From: Pseudokordiimonas caeni
GTDB lineage: Bacteria > Pseudomonadota > Alphaproteobacteria > Sphingomonadales > Kordiimonadaceae
Assembly: GCF_026719705.1 (NCBI RefSeq)
Contig: NZ_JAPPRR010000001.1
Coordinates: 62,001-126,000, forward strand
DNA length: 64,000 nt
Direction: 5' to 3'
Shown: positions 54,656 to 63,090 of the stretch, in pieces
Numbering within the stretch: position 1 is the stretch's first letter
Layout: each line of letters begins with the position of its first letter
Notes under the pieces: generated by a model
Seen by the model: only the letters and a program-made list of their open reading frames with translations
Told to the model about the DNA's origin: nothing
Databases searched by the model: none
Made by a program: the position numbers and the translations under genes

Positions 54656-55549
54656 CTAGAGAATGTTGCTGGCATCGCGAATCTGGCGGATCATGAAATC
54701 ACGGAAAAGGGCGACTTTCACCGAATTTTTCCGCTCCGGGGGGTAGCAATAATAGCTGTTGAAGCTGGTTCCCTCCACATCCGGCAGCACGCGGACGAGC
54801 TTCTTGCGGTCATGAACCAGATAGTCGGGCAACACGCCAATGCCCATGCCGGCTTCCACGGCATGCAGGACACCGAGAAGGTTGTTGATCAGCAGGCGCG
54901 GCTGGCGGCGGTGCGGGCCGGCACCCACCTCCAGAATCCAGTTCAGGCCGCGAATGGTCGGCGCCGTAGTGTTGCCGATGGTGATCAGGTCATGCTGGTC
55001 AAGGTCCTTCGCCGTCACAGGTGTACCGCGCTTGTCCAGATATTCGGGGCTCGCATAGATATGCGCATGGAAGGTGGCGAGCGGCCGGGCGATCAGTTCG
55101 GCCTGTTCAGGTTCGTGCAAGCGGATCGCCACATCGGCTTCCCCGGCCGCGAGGTCAAGGTCGCGGTCGTCAAGCGTCAGTTCGATACGGATTTCGGGAT
55201 ATTCGGCCATGAACTGCGTCAGGTGCGGGGTCAGCCACACCGAGCCGAAGGTGACCATCGTCGTCACCCTGAGCACCCCCGTGGGGCGCTGGCGCGATTC
55301 CATGATGGCGCGTTCGGTATTGTCGATCTGCTGCACCACGGCGCGGGCGGTTTGGTATAGCTGCAGGCCTTCCTCCGTCAGCACCAGCCCGCGGGCATGG
55401 CGGGTGAACAGGGAAACATTGAGGCTTTCCTCCAGCGCCCGAATCTGGCGGCTGACCGCCGACTGGCTGAGTTTCAGCCGTGCGCCGGCGCTTGTGAAGC
55501 TGCCGCACTCGGCAACTGTGTGGAAAATCCGCAGTCTGTCCCAGTCCAT
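54656..55549 (-). CDS. LysR-family regulator
   Basis: 297 residues starting MDWDRLRIFHTVAECGSFTS, the usual LysR N-terminus; the recognition helix is LSQSAVSRQIRALEESL. The effector domain RVTTMVTFGSVWLTPHL follows. LysR genes beside trxB are common in alphaproteobacteria, and trxB is 0.5 kb away on the same strand here with one gene between them on the other strand. The target is unknown. Confidence 0.92.
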   Translation of the reverse strand: MDWDRLRIFHTVAECGSFTSAGARLKLSQSAVSRQIRALEESLNVSLFTRHARGLVLTEEGLQLYQTARAVVQQIDNTERAIMESRQRPTGVLRVTTMVTFGSVWLTPHLTQFMAEYPEIRIELTLDDRDLDLAAGEADVAIRLHEPEQAELIARPLATFHAHIYASPEYLDKRGTPVTAKDLDQHDLITIGNTTAPTIRGLNWILEVGAGPHRRQPRLLINNLLGVLHAVEAGMGIGVLPDYLVHDRKKLVRVLPDVEGTSFNSYYCYPPERKNSVKVALFRDFMIRQIRDASNIL

Positions 55550-55686
55550 TCTGTCCTCCCGAATGGCCGGACGATGCCACCGTGTGCGCGTGCGCGCAAG
55601 CGATAGCGCAGGGGTTGCTTGGCAGACGGCGCGGAAACCGTTAGATTCGAATGAGTTTCGTGTATCCGGGGCGGGGAGACAGTGCC

Positions 55687-55992
55687 ATGTCGGACCGTGA
55701 AATGCTGAAGCAGGCGAGCGGCTTTTTCAAAAGCCATTATCCGGGCCTTATGCCGGAAGCCATTGTCGCTTTCCTTTTTATCGCCGGATCGGAAAAGCAG
55801 CTGACTGTGGGCGATGTCGCCCGTGCGCTCGGGATGACCGAACCCGACGCCTACCAGCATCTTTCCCATATCGCGGTGGGCCGCGGTGCGGGGCTCGTGC
55901 AGCTTGTCAATCTGGGTGAAGGCCGCAACGGCGTGACGCTGACCGAAACAGGCCAGATGGCGCGGGCGGATATTCTGGAAAAGATGGGCTGA
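55687..55992 (+). CDS. Small winged-helix (MarR-like) protein
   Basis: 101 residues from ATG 55687 (MSDREML) behind GGAG. LTVGDVARALGMTEPDAYQHLSHI looks like a helix-turn-helix (in parts), and GLVQLVNLGEGRNGVTLTETG like a wing. It is divergent from the LysR gene and convergent with trxB. I do not know its target. Confidence 0.65.
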   Translation: MSDREMLKQASGFFKSHYPGLMPEAIVAFLFIAGSEKQLTVGDVARALGMTEPDAYQHLSHIAVGRGAGLVQLVNLGEGRNGVTLTETGQMARADILEKMG

Positions 55993-56050
55993 CAGACAAA
56001 CGGGCGAGCCATAATTGGCCCGCCCGCTTCCGTTGCCATGAAGGCGCGTC

Positions 56051-56998
56051 TCAGTGGCTGATGCCAGCCAGATATTTCTCGGCTTCAAGCGCGGCCATGC
56101 AGCCCATGCCGGCGGCGGTCACGGCCTGACGGAAGACCTTGTCGGTCACATCGCCGGCGGCATAAACGCCCGGGATGTCCGTCTGGGTGCTGTCTGGCTT
56201 CTTGATCAGATAGCCTTCCTCGTCCATCGGCAGCTGGCCCTTGAAGATTTCGGTCGACGGTTTGTGGCCGATGGCAACGAAAATGCCGTGCACATTGATG
56301 TCGGTCACATCACCCGTTTTCACATTCTTCAGGCGAGCACCCGTCACGCCGAGGGGTTCGGTGGTGCCGACGACTTCATCCACAACGGTGTTCCAGATGA
56401 CCTCGACATTGGCGGTCTTGAACAGGCGATCCTGCAGGATCTTTTCGGCGCGGAACTCGTCACGGCGGTGAATGAGCGTGACCTTCGAGCAGAGGTTGGA
56501 GAGATAAAGCGCTTCCTCAACGGCCGTATTGCCGCCGCCGATCACCAGTACTTCCTTGCCACGATAGAAGAAGCCGTCGCAGGTGGCGCAGGCGGAAACG
56601 CCGTAACCGTTGAACTTCTGCTCGCTCGGCAGGCCGAGCCACTTGGCCTGCGCGCCGGTTGCGATCACAACCGTATCGGCGGTGTAGACGGTGCCGCTGT
56701 CGCCGACGGCGCGTTTCGGCGTTGCTTTCAGGTCGACTTCGGTGATCAGGTCATAGACGATCTCGGTGCCCACATGCTCGGCCTGGGCACGCATGGCTTC
56801 CATCAGCTCGGGGCCCTGGATGGCAGCGGCGAAACCGGGGAAGTTTTCCACGTCGGTTGTCGTGGTGAGCTGCCCGCCGGCCTGCATGCCGGTAACCATC
56901 AGGGGCGAAAGGTTTGCGCGTGCCGCGTAAATCGCGGCGGTATAGCCGGCGGGGCCCGACCCGATGATCAGCATCTTGCTATGCTTGGCGTTGCTCAT
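56051..56998 (-). CDS. trxB: Thioredoxin reductase
   Basis: Reduces thioredoxin with NADPH. The start is ATG 56998 ([10 protein letters not shown]) behind AAGGAGG; an in-frame start at 57055 would add 19 unlikely residues. 315 residues, with FAD loop [14 protein letters not shown] loop [10 protein letters not shown] and the redox pair CATC in [10 protein letters not shown]. This is the orthodox TrxB, unlike the CPYC paralog at 11326. Confidence 0.97.
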   Translation of the reverse strand: MSNAKHSKMLIIGSGPAGYTAAIYAARANLSPLMVTGMQAGGQLTTTTDVENFPGFAAAIQGPELMEAMRAQAEHVGTEIVYDLITEVDLKATPKRAVGDSGTVYTADTVVIATGAQAKWLGLPSEQKFNGYGVSACATCDGFFYRGKEVLVIGGGNTAVEEALYLSNLCSKVTLIHRRDEFRAEKILQDRLFKTANVEVIWNTVVDEVVGTTEPLGVTGARLKNVKTGDVTDINVHGIFVAIGHKPSTEIFKGQLPMDEEGYLIKKPDSTQTDIPGVYAAGDVTDKVFRQAVTAAGMGCMAALEAEKYLAGISH

Positions 56999-57168
56999 AG
57001 TGCCTCCTTGGAATTTGCTGCTGTTTACATAGCGACAGCACCCCGCCTTTGCCAATGGGGAAAGACGATCATCTTGATCGATTGCGCCAATCAGACGGGG
57101 GCATCTGCAAAAGAACTGGCAAAAGCAGCGTCATTTTTTAAACTGTGCCGAGCGAGGGAGGAGTATCC

Positions 57169-58662
57169 ATGCTGAGAAAAACAGGAAGAAGCGCCAGAGC
57201 GCTCACCGTCTTTGCCTTTGTCCAGCTGGCCGCCATCCCGGCCGGGGCGAAAGACGACAAGATATTCGACGAGCAGGCGGACACGGCAATCGCGGCCCTT
57301 ACAAGCGAGTGGCTTTCAGCCCAGCGCGACTATGAAGGCTGGCCGAGCGTGACGGCAGCGGTGATCCGCAAGGGCGAAATCGTCTATGAGGCCGGCTTCG
57401 GCTTCGCCAATCCGGCGACCGGTGTGAAGGCCACACCCGATACGATCTACAGCATCTGCTCCATTTCCAAACTGTTCACCGCCGTGGCGGCGATGGAACT
57501 GGCGGAAGCCGGCAAAATCTCTGTGCTTGATCCTGTGCAGAAACATCTGCCGTGGTTCACCCTGAAACAGGGTTTCGCTGACAGCGGACCCATTACCATC
57601 GAAGGCCTGCTGTCGCATTCGTCCGGCCTGCCGCGCGAAGTGGACACGCCTTACTGGACGGCGCCCGAATTTCATTTCCCTTCAAAGGAAGAGGTTCGCA
57701 GCGTCACTTCGGGGCAAACGACATTGTATCCCGCCCGCACGCAGTACCAGTATAGCAACCTCGGGCTTACCCTTGTGGGCGAGATTGTCGAAGCCGCGAG
57801 CGGCGAGGACTATGATGCCTTTGTACGTCGCACGATCCTTGATCCCCTCGGTATGAAGGATACGACCACAGCGGTCCCGGCGAGCCTGCATGGCACGCGG
57901 ATGGCGGTGGGCTATGGCTCGGTGAAGCGGGATCGCAGCCGTGACGCGCAGCCCGTGTTTGATGCGGCGGCCATCGGCCCGGCTGCCGGCTTTGCCTCGA
58001 ACGTCAAGGACCTCGCCAAATTTGCCCTTTGGCAGCAGCGCCTGCTGGCCGGGGGTGGCAAGGAAATCATCGAAAGCCATACCCTGCGCGAAATGATGCT
58101 GCCGCACTGGGTGGACCCGGACTGGACCTTTGCGCGCGGCCTTGGCTTCCGTATCATGCGCGATGGGCCCCGCAACCTTGTCGGTCACGGTGGCAGTTGC
58201 CCCGGTTACCGCACGACCCTGCTGCTTGACGCCGACAATGATCTGGCAGCAACGGTGATGATCAATGCGGCGGGTGCCAGCCCCGAGCGTGTGGCGGCCC
58301 GGTTGATGGGCTTCTACCGCGAGGGCAGCATGAAGGCCGAGGTCACGCGCGTGGCCAAGGCAAAGGGCGGGCACGGTCTCACCGTCAAACCCGATCTTGG
58401 CGACTATATCGGTATCTATAATGCCCAGCCGTGGGGTGACGAATCCTATGTCGGCGTCTGGCGCGGCGACCTGGCGATTTTCAACCTGTCGTCATCCGAT
58501 CCGGTCGGGAATCGGGAACGGCTGCATTTCGTTGCGAAGGACCAGTTCGTGCGCCTGCGCGACGACGGGACGCAGGCAGAGCCCATTGTGTTCGAACGCG
58601 ATACGGGCGGCAAGGTGGTCGGCTTCATCCAGCACAGCAACAGGTCGCGCCGGGTGCGTTAG
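57169..58662 (+). CDS. Secreted class C beta-lactamase-fold serine hydrolase
   Basis: 497 residues from ATG 57169 behind GGAGGAG, with a signal ending IPAGAKDD. The nucleophile is Ser98 in SISK, followed by Tyr195-Ser-Asn in YSN and the late GHGGSCPGY. Residues ~400-497 form an additional domain as in DUF3471-bearing relatives. Such enzymes are esterases, D-amino peptidases or penicillin-binding proteins as often as beta-lactamases. It diverges from trxB. Confidence 0.9.
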   Translation: MLRKTGRSARALTVFAFVQLAAIPAGAKDDKIFDEQADTAIAALTSEWLSAQRDYEGWPSVTAAVIRKGEIVYEAGFGFANPATGVKATPDTIYSICSISKLFTAVAAMELAEAGKISVLDPVQKHLPWFTLKQGFADSGPITIEGLLSHSSGLPREVDTPYWTAPEFHFPSKEEVRSVTSGQTTLYPARTQYQYSNLGLTLVGEIVEAASGEDYDAFVRRTILDPLGMKDTTTAVPASLHGTRMAVGYGSVKRDRSRDAQPVFDAAAIGPAAGFASNVKDLAKFALWQQRLLAGGGKEIIESHTLREMMLPHWVDPDWTFARGLGFRIMRDGPRNLVGHGGSCPGYRTTLLLDADNDLAATVMINAAGASPERVAARLMGFYREGSMKAEVTRVAKAKGGHGLTVKPDLGDYIGIYNAQPWGDESYVGVWRGDLAIFNLSSSDPVGNRERLHFVAKDQFVRLRDDGTQAEPIVFERDTGGKVVGFIQHSNRSRRVR

Positions 58663-59954
58663 TCCTCCGCATGCTCCTTGATGCTGCTCCAGTTCCTGCG
58701 GGCAACCGCCATGGGGGTCTTCAGGCGCGGGGCGATGAAATCGCCGGTCAGGTAGTCGAAACCCGCTTCATAGCCGGCGACTGCCATTTCCAGCGTTGAA
58801 AGCCCGTGAACATGGCTGCGCAAGCGGGCCCGGCGGGCGGCGTGCACGAAAAGCCCGAACCGGTCTTTCAGCGACGGTGTCGACAGGCCTCGCATATTAA
58901 GGGCCGAAAGACCGACCGAGCCGATACCTGCCGCCTGGATATCGCCGAAATGAGGGGCATATTCGGGCCCCGTCAGCATCAGGACCCAGCGAATACGGGC
59001 TTTCAGGAGATCGACAATCCGCTTCAGCGCCATCGGGTTAACGCCCACCGGAAACTCGAGCAGTTCAACGCCCAGCGTGCGGCGTGCAGCGGGGGAGATA
59101 TTCTCGATGATGCTGAGGAAATTCTGAAGTCTGTCCTCGCGGCTGGCGGTCGCGAAACTGAGCGGCAGGATGAGGGGTGCGATAACATTCTCGCGGTACA
59201 GGTCATCCGCCAGATGCAGGCTGTCGGCGGCGATGAGGCAGTCGATGGCGTCGCGCTCAAGCCCCTTCAGGCGGGGGCTCATGACAATATAGCCGTAGCC
59301 GCGATACCCATCGGGGGTTGCCGCCGAAATCTGCACGATATGGCTGACGATGGCCTGATGGGCCGAATCCCAGAAGGGCTGGAAGGCGCTGTGGCTTATC
59401 GCGGGTGCGGCCTTGCCGGCCTTTTTCCCGGCCGCCTCGTCGTCTTCATTTTCGAGCGCTTCTATATTGGCCGGGACCCGGTCCCTCAGGTCCCCGATCT
59501 TTTCAAGGAAACGGGCGGACCGCATCAGGTCCGTGCCTTTCACTTCCTCGGTGATGACCTCGAGAAGCTGGTCGACGCCTTCAACGCCAATGAAATGTTC
59601 CAGCACGCGGGCAACGATCCGGCCAAGGACGACATTCGCTTCATCGAGCGTCGTTTTCTCGAAAATCACCAGGAAGCGCGACCGCTCGGTGCGCAGGCAG
59701 ATATCGCCGGGGGCGAGATGTTCTTCCATCTCGGCTTCCAGCCGGTCGCAGACGCGTGCCTCGAACTTCTGCCATTTGTCGCCAAGGGAATTCTTGAAAA
59801 GGTCCGTCGCCATGATCCGTACACGACCGGTGGTCAGCGACCCTTGCACGAGCGCAAGTTCGCTCAGCCGCTTCAGCTGCTCGCGCAGCAGGCGGTCCAT
59901 CGCCTGGGTCAGGGCGTGGGACGTGTCTTTACTGGTTGAATAGGACATGGGCAT
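58659..59954 (-). CDS. Protein with degenerate GGDEF-like and EAL-like domains
   Basis: 431 residues; the start may also be 59948. Residues ~45-130 follow the GGDEF fold: VRIMATDLF, then GDICLRTERSRFLVIFEKT where GGDEFLVLL would be, and ARVLEHFIG. No GGDEF motif remains. Residues ~195-415 follow the EAL fold order: LPLSFATASR, GVELLEFPVG, VLMLTGPEYAP, HVHGLSTLEMAVAGYEAG, FDYLTGDFIAP. EAL/ELR and DDFG are absent. It probably binds partners rather than making c-di-GMP. It overlaps the next gene upstream by 26 bp. Confidence 0.65.
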   Translation of the reverse strand: MPMSYSTSKDTSHALTQAMDRLLREQLKRLSELALVQGSLTTGRVRIMATDLFKNSLGDKWQKFEARVCDRLEAEMEEHLAPGDICLRTERSRFLVIFEKTTLDEANVVLGRIVARVLEHFIGVEGVDQLLEVITEEVKGTDLMRSARFLEKIGDLRDRVPANIEALENEDDEAAGKKAGKAAPAISHSAFQPFWDSAHQAIVSHIVQISAATPDGYRGYGYIVMSPRLKGLERDAIDCLIAADSLHLADDLYRENVIAPLILPLSFATASREDRLQNFLSIIENISPAARRTLGVELLEFPVGVNPMALKRIVDLLKARIRWVLMLTGPEYAPHFGDIQAAGIGSVGLSALNMRGLSTPSLKDRFGLFVHAARRARLRSHVHGLSTLEMAVAGYEAGFDYLTGDFIAPRLKTPMAVARRNWSSIKEHAED

Positions 59955-60468
59955 CGGAATCTACTCTGTACATACGGGTTTGCGGATCGCCCCACACGCC
60001 ATCCATCATCATGCGGCTTTCAACCGTGTAGGTGTCGGGGCCGTCCATCTTCATGAAGGTGCGCACGTCGCTCGGGCCGCCGGTGGCGCCTTTGACATTC
60101 TCCGTGATCTCGAAGCCGCCGTCTTTCGGCACGATGGTGCCTTCGGTGTAGAAGCCGCCCGTGGTGGCATAGCGAAAGACGATGGTGCGGGCCTTGGCGT
60201 CATGATGGATCAGCGTCACGCCGCCATAGACGCCGCCGTTAAGCGAATGGGTGGCCAACGCCATATGGCCGCCCGCCTGCCATTCCCATCGCACCACATC
60301 ATTGAAGGTTGAACCGTCCGGATTGGCCCCACTTTCCACGCTGCGCCATGTCTTGCCCATCAGGGGGGCGAGCGGCGCAAGCGCAGGGTCGGATGCCGCA
60401 GCGGGCATCATGGCGACTATGCAGGCAATGAGGGCGACAGCAGAAGCAAGAGGCTTGAACAGCAGCAT
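59929..60468 (-). CDS. Secreted protein of unknown function (DUF1579/nitrobindin-like beta protein)
   Basis: 179 residues with a signal ending MPAAASDPA; GGGAGG precedes the ATG. APLAPLMGKTWRS, NDVVRWEWQAGGHM, and IVFRYATTGGFYTEG give a beta-rich lipocalin-like pattern. No clear family. Its end overlaps the start of the degenerate GGDEF/EAL-like gene, so the two are probably co-expressed. Confidence 0.7.
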   Translation of the reverse strand: MLLFKPLASAVALIACIVAMMPAAASDPALAPLAPLMGKTWRSVESGANPDGSTFNDVVRWEWQAGGHMALATHSLNGGVYGGVTLIHHDAKARTIVFRYATTGGFYTEGTIVPKDGGFEITENVKGATGGPSDVRTFMKMDGPDTYTVESRMMMDGVWGDPQTRMYRVDSDAHVLFNQ

Positions 60469-60538
60469 TGGAACCTCCCATCCGGAGGGATCAGACTAGG
60501 CCTCACGCGCGTCCTCTGCAATCCATATTGGCGTTTTC

Positions 60539-60904
60539 TCACGTATCCATGGCAACAAGGGCGGCCAGTTTCTTCGGTGCAATGGCGCGGTAGCTCTGGC
60601 TGGTCCATTCGACCAGCATGTCGAGCGGGATATCGTCGCCTTCCGCGAACCGGCAGGAAACCCAGCCGCTTTTCCCAAGGCCGTAGCCGGTGGGTGTGGC
60701 GAAATCATGGAGCAGAGCGAACTCGCCCGATTGCGGCAGTTTCACCGATACGGCGAGCGCGCCGTCTTTCTGGAAACTCAGGAAAACGAAGATCTTCTTG
60801 CGAACCTTGATGACCGTTTCGCTCCACGGATGGTCTTCCCATGCCTCGGGCAGGGAAAGGGCGTGGGTGCGCAGGGTTTCGAATGAGAGTTCTAGGAAGG
60901 CCAT
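60539..60904 (-). CDS. MmcQ/YjbR-family protein
   Basis: 121 residues. [21 protein letters not shown], then [12 protein letters not shown] and [13 protein letters not shown], match the MmcQ/YjbR double-wing DNA-binding fold. Function unknown. Stands alone on the strand, 70 bp before the secreted protein gene. Confidence 0.85.
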   Translation of the reverse strand: MAFLELSFETLRTHALSLPEAWEDHPWSETVIKVRKKIFVFLSFQKDGALAVSVKLPQSGEFALLHDFATPTGYGLGKSGWVSCRFAEGDDIPLDMLVEWTSQSYRAIAPKKLAALVAMDT

Positions 60905-60920
60905 AGCTGAAAGGATCTTC

Positions 60921-61385
60921 TTATGTCGCCCTTGAAAGCTGGTTCCAGGCGGGGTGGGCTTTCAATGGAAAATTTGTGCGCCAATATTTGGGAATTGTCT
61001 CAAGGTCTATTTCTTCCAGCATCGATTTCTTTAAGTGAGGGATGTGGCCAGTCCGAGAAAGAGGCCCCTTTGATCTTGCATGGCGCGCAATGCACAGCAG
61101 GTAGGTATAGATGTATTTTTGAAGATCGATTGCGAGCGTATCTCGTTGATGAATTCCCTGCATAAGTTCAATACATAAATCGTAGCTTTCTTGGAGTTGG
61201 CCCACGTAGTTCAGCGTCTCAGCTCGAAGCACCAGCAAAGCGATTGGTTCAACGCCAATATCGCGTAGTCGATCTAGGCTTCTTAATGTTTCGGTGTATT
61301 CGTTTTTATTGAAAAAGCTTTGTGCCTTATGCCAGTGCCAAAACGCTCTGACGTAGAAGGGCAAAAATCGGAGAAATCGGATCAT
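60921..61385 (-). CDS. Low-GC TPR-like protein
   Basis: 154 residues from ATG 61385 ([11 protein letters not shown]) behind AAGGGG; ATG at 61418 is also in frame. [22 protein letters not shown], then [18 protein letters not shown] are TPR-like helical pairs. The N-terminus is hydrophobic and may insert in the membrane. The base composition is visibly AT-richer than the neighbours, with codons such as TTA and ATA, suggesting recent transfer or weak codon selection. Function unknown. Confidence 0.65.
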   Translation of the reverse strand: MIRFLRFLPFYVRAFWHWHKAQSFFNKNEYTETLRSLDRLRDIGVEPIALLVLRAETLNYVGQLQESYDLCIELMQGIHQRDTLAIDLQKYIYTYLLCIARHARSKGPLSRTGHIPHLKKSMLEEIDLETIPKYWRTNFPLKAHPAWNQLSRAT

Positions 61386-61441
61386 AGATGCACCCCTTCG
61401 AACAAGGAATGGTAGCATGGTTGCTCTGAATGCAAGTCCCC

Positions 61442-61473
61442 AAAAGAAAACGGGCCCCCGGTCGGGAGCCCGT
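61442..61473 (-). terminator. Terminator of ahpC
   Basis: On the minus strand ACGGGC and GCCCGT flank a GC-rich inner stem, followed by TTTTCTTTT. It is 24 bp beyond the ahpC stop. Confidence 0.8.
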
Positions 61474-61496
61474 CTGGTCTTGTAGCAGCGGGGAGC

Positions 61497-62102
61497 TTAG
61501 AGCTCGCCAGCGTGCTTCGACAGGTAAGCGGCAACGCCCTTGGCGTCGGCTTTCATGCCTTCGTCGCCCTTGTTCCAGCCGGCAGGGCAAACTTCGCCGT
61601 GCTCTTCATGGAACTGCAGTGCTTCGACGAGGCGGACATATTCGTCCACGTTACGGCCAAGCGGCAGGTTGTTCACGGTCTGGTGCCAGACGAGACCTTC
61701 CTTGTCGATCAGGAAGGTACCGCGCAGGGCAACGCCGTCGCTTTCGATCAGCACGTCATAATCGCGGGCGATCTGCTTCGTCAGGTCGGCAACCATCGGG
61801 AAATCAACCGGGCCAAGGCCGCCTTCGCTCGTCGGCGTGTTGCGCCATGCGGCGTGGGTGAACTGGCTGTCGACCGAAACGGCAACAACCTTGGTGTTCA
61901 GTTCCTTGAACTTTTTCATGCGGTTGTGGAACGCCAGAATTTCCGACGGGCACACGAAGGTGAAGTCCAGCGGATAGAAGAAAACGAGACCGTAGCTGCC
62001 TTTGAGGTAGCTTTTCAGGTTGAAGTTTTCGTTGATCGAGCCATCTTCCATCACTGCCTGGGCGGTGAAGTCGGGGGCCTGTTTGCCGGCGAGAACTGCC
62101 AT
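61497..62102 (-). CDS. Typical 2-Cys peroxiredoxin (AhpC/Prx1)
   Basis: Start at ATG 62102 (MAVLAGKQAP) behind GGAGG; 201 residues. The peroxidatic Cys51 is in FTFVCPSE and the resolving Cys172 in GEVCPAGW; GGLGPVDFPM is the GGLG insert of oxidation-sensitive forms. It reduces H2O2 and alkyl peroxides with thioredoxin or AhpF. No ahpF is seen here; TrxB is at 56.0 kb. A palindrome lies 152-166 bp upstream. Confidence 0.95.
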   Translation of the reverse strand: MAVLAGKQAPDFTAQAVMEDGSINENFNLKSYLKGSYGLVFFYPLDFTFVCPSEILAFHNRMKKFKELNTKVVAVSVDSQFTHAAWRNTPTSEGGLGPVDFPMVADLTKQIARDYDVLIESDGVALRGTFLIDKEGLVWHQTVNNLPLGRNVDEYVRLVEALQFHEEHGEVCPAGWNKGDEGMKADAKGVAAYLSKHAGEL

Positions 62103-62253
62103 GTTTTCCTCCATCGTGTTTTGAACTTGAAATCTGAATTCGGGCGGGGAAGGGTCTGTCCGGGCGTCGGTCAGCCCTCCGGTGGCAGCCTGAAAGGCCA
62201 CCACGCGCGCGCCTACTCTATGATCTTTCAACCGAAAAGCAATCATGCTCGTT

Positions 62254-62268
62254 CGATCAGTGTGATCG
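62254..62268. promoter_or_regulatory. Palindrome upstream of ahpC and the GNAT gene
   Basis: CGATCA-GTG-TGATCG is a perfect 6+6 inverted repeat. It lies about 152 bp before ahpC and 95 bp before the divergent GNAT gene, within a local run of GATC/TCGA words. It is a regulator site candidate. Confidence 0.5.
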
Positions 62269-62362
62269 ATTATCTCGATTTTTCTGTCATCTTTATGACC
62301 GCTTGTGCGGAAAAAAGACCCCGACCATAATGGCGCCCGGTTGTGACAGGCGAGGAACTAAA

Positions 62363-62824
62363 ATGACAGCCATTGAAATTGGCGCGCCCAAAGGGGCGGA
62401 CGAGATTGCAGCGGCCCGTGGCCTATTGGTCGATTATATCGCAGAGCTTGGCGAAAACCTGTGTTTTCAAGGCGTTGATGCCGAACTTGCCGACTATCCG
62501 GGGGGCTATGTGGCGCTTCTGGTGGCGCGCATGTCCGGCAAGGTGGTCGGTACGGTTGCCTTGAAGGATCGGGGCGAGGGCAGGGTCGAAATGAAGCGGC
62601 TCTATGTGGGGCCGGACGCACGCGGCACCGGCGCGGGGCGCGCGCTTGCGGTTGCCGTGCTCGAGGCCGCAAAAGCGCTTGGGTACCGTGAAATGGTGCT
62701 CGATACCCTGACGCGGCTGAAGCCTGCGCTGGCGCTATATTACGATCTCGGGTTCAAGGACTGCAGCGCTTATTACGACAACCCCCTGCCGGGTGTCGTC
62801 TATCTCTCCAGGCAGCTGGGTTAG
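62363..62824 (+). CDS. GNAT-family N-acetyltransferase
   Basis: 153 residues from ATG 62363 behind GAGGAA. VVGTVALKDRGEG, RLYVGPDARGTGAGRALAVAV and LDTLTRLKPALALYYDLGFK (in overlapping parts) are the GNAT core. The V-x-x-x-x-R-G-x-G-x-A acetyl-CoA loop is the ARGTGAGR part. Substrate unknown. Confidence 0.92.
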   Translation: MTAIEIGAPKGADEIAAARGLLVDYIAELGENLCFQGVDAELADYPGGYVALLVARMSGKVVGTVALKDRGEGRVEMKRLYVGPDARGTGAGRALAVAVLEAAKALGYREMVLDTLTRLKPALALYYDLGFKDCSAYYDNPLPGVVYLSRQLG

Positions 62825-62841
62825 GCCATTTGGCGCAAGGC

Positions 62842-63054
62842 TCAGGCCTTATTCTCGGCAAGGGTATGGGCGACAATCGCGTTGGCATGGCCATGCCCCA
62901 GCCCGTGCTGGTCTTTCAGCATCGCAACGAGTTCCATATGCTTGGCCGGGAGTGCGGCCCGCACCAACGCTTTCCAGTGGGAAATCGGCTGGCCGTATTT
63001 CTTCTCGATGGAAGGAAAGTAGGACGCAGGGCCTTTGATTTTCTCTTCGCTCAT
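62842..63054 (-). CDS. DUF4287 protein
   Basis: 70 residues: ASYFPSIEKKYGQPISHWK, then HMELVAMLKDQHGLGHGHAN, both typical of DUF4287. A small helical protein of unknown function. It is 36 bp after the PAS protein on the same strand. Confidence 0.85.
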   Translation of the reverse strand: MSEEKIKGPASYFPSIEKKYGQPISHWKALVRAALPAKHMELVAMLKDQHGLGHGHANAIVAHTLAENKA

Positions 63055-63090
63055 GGCTTGCAGTCGCTCCGCTGATTCAGAAAAAGTGGC

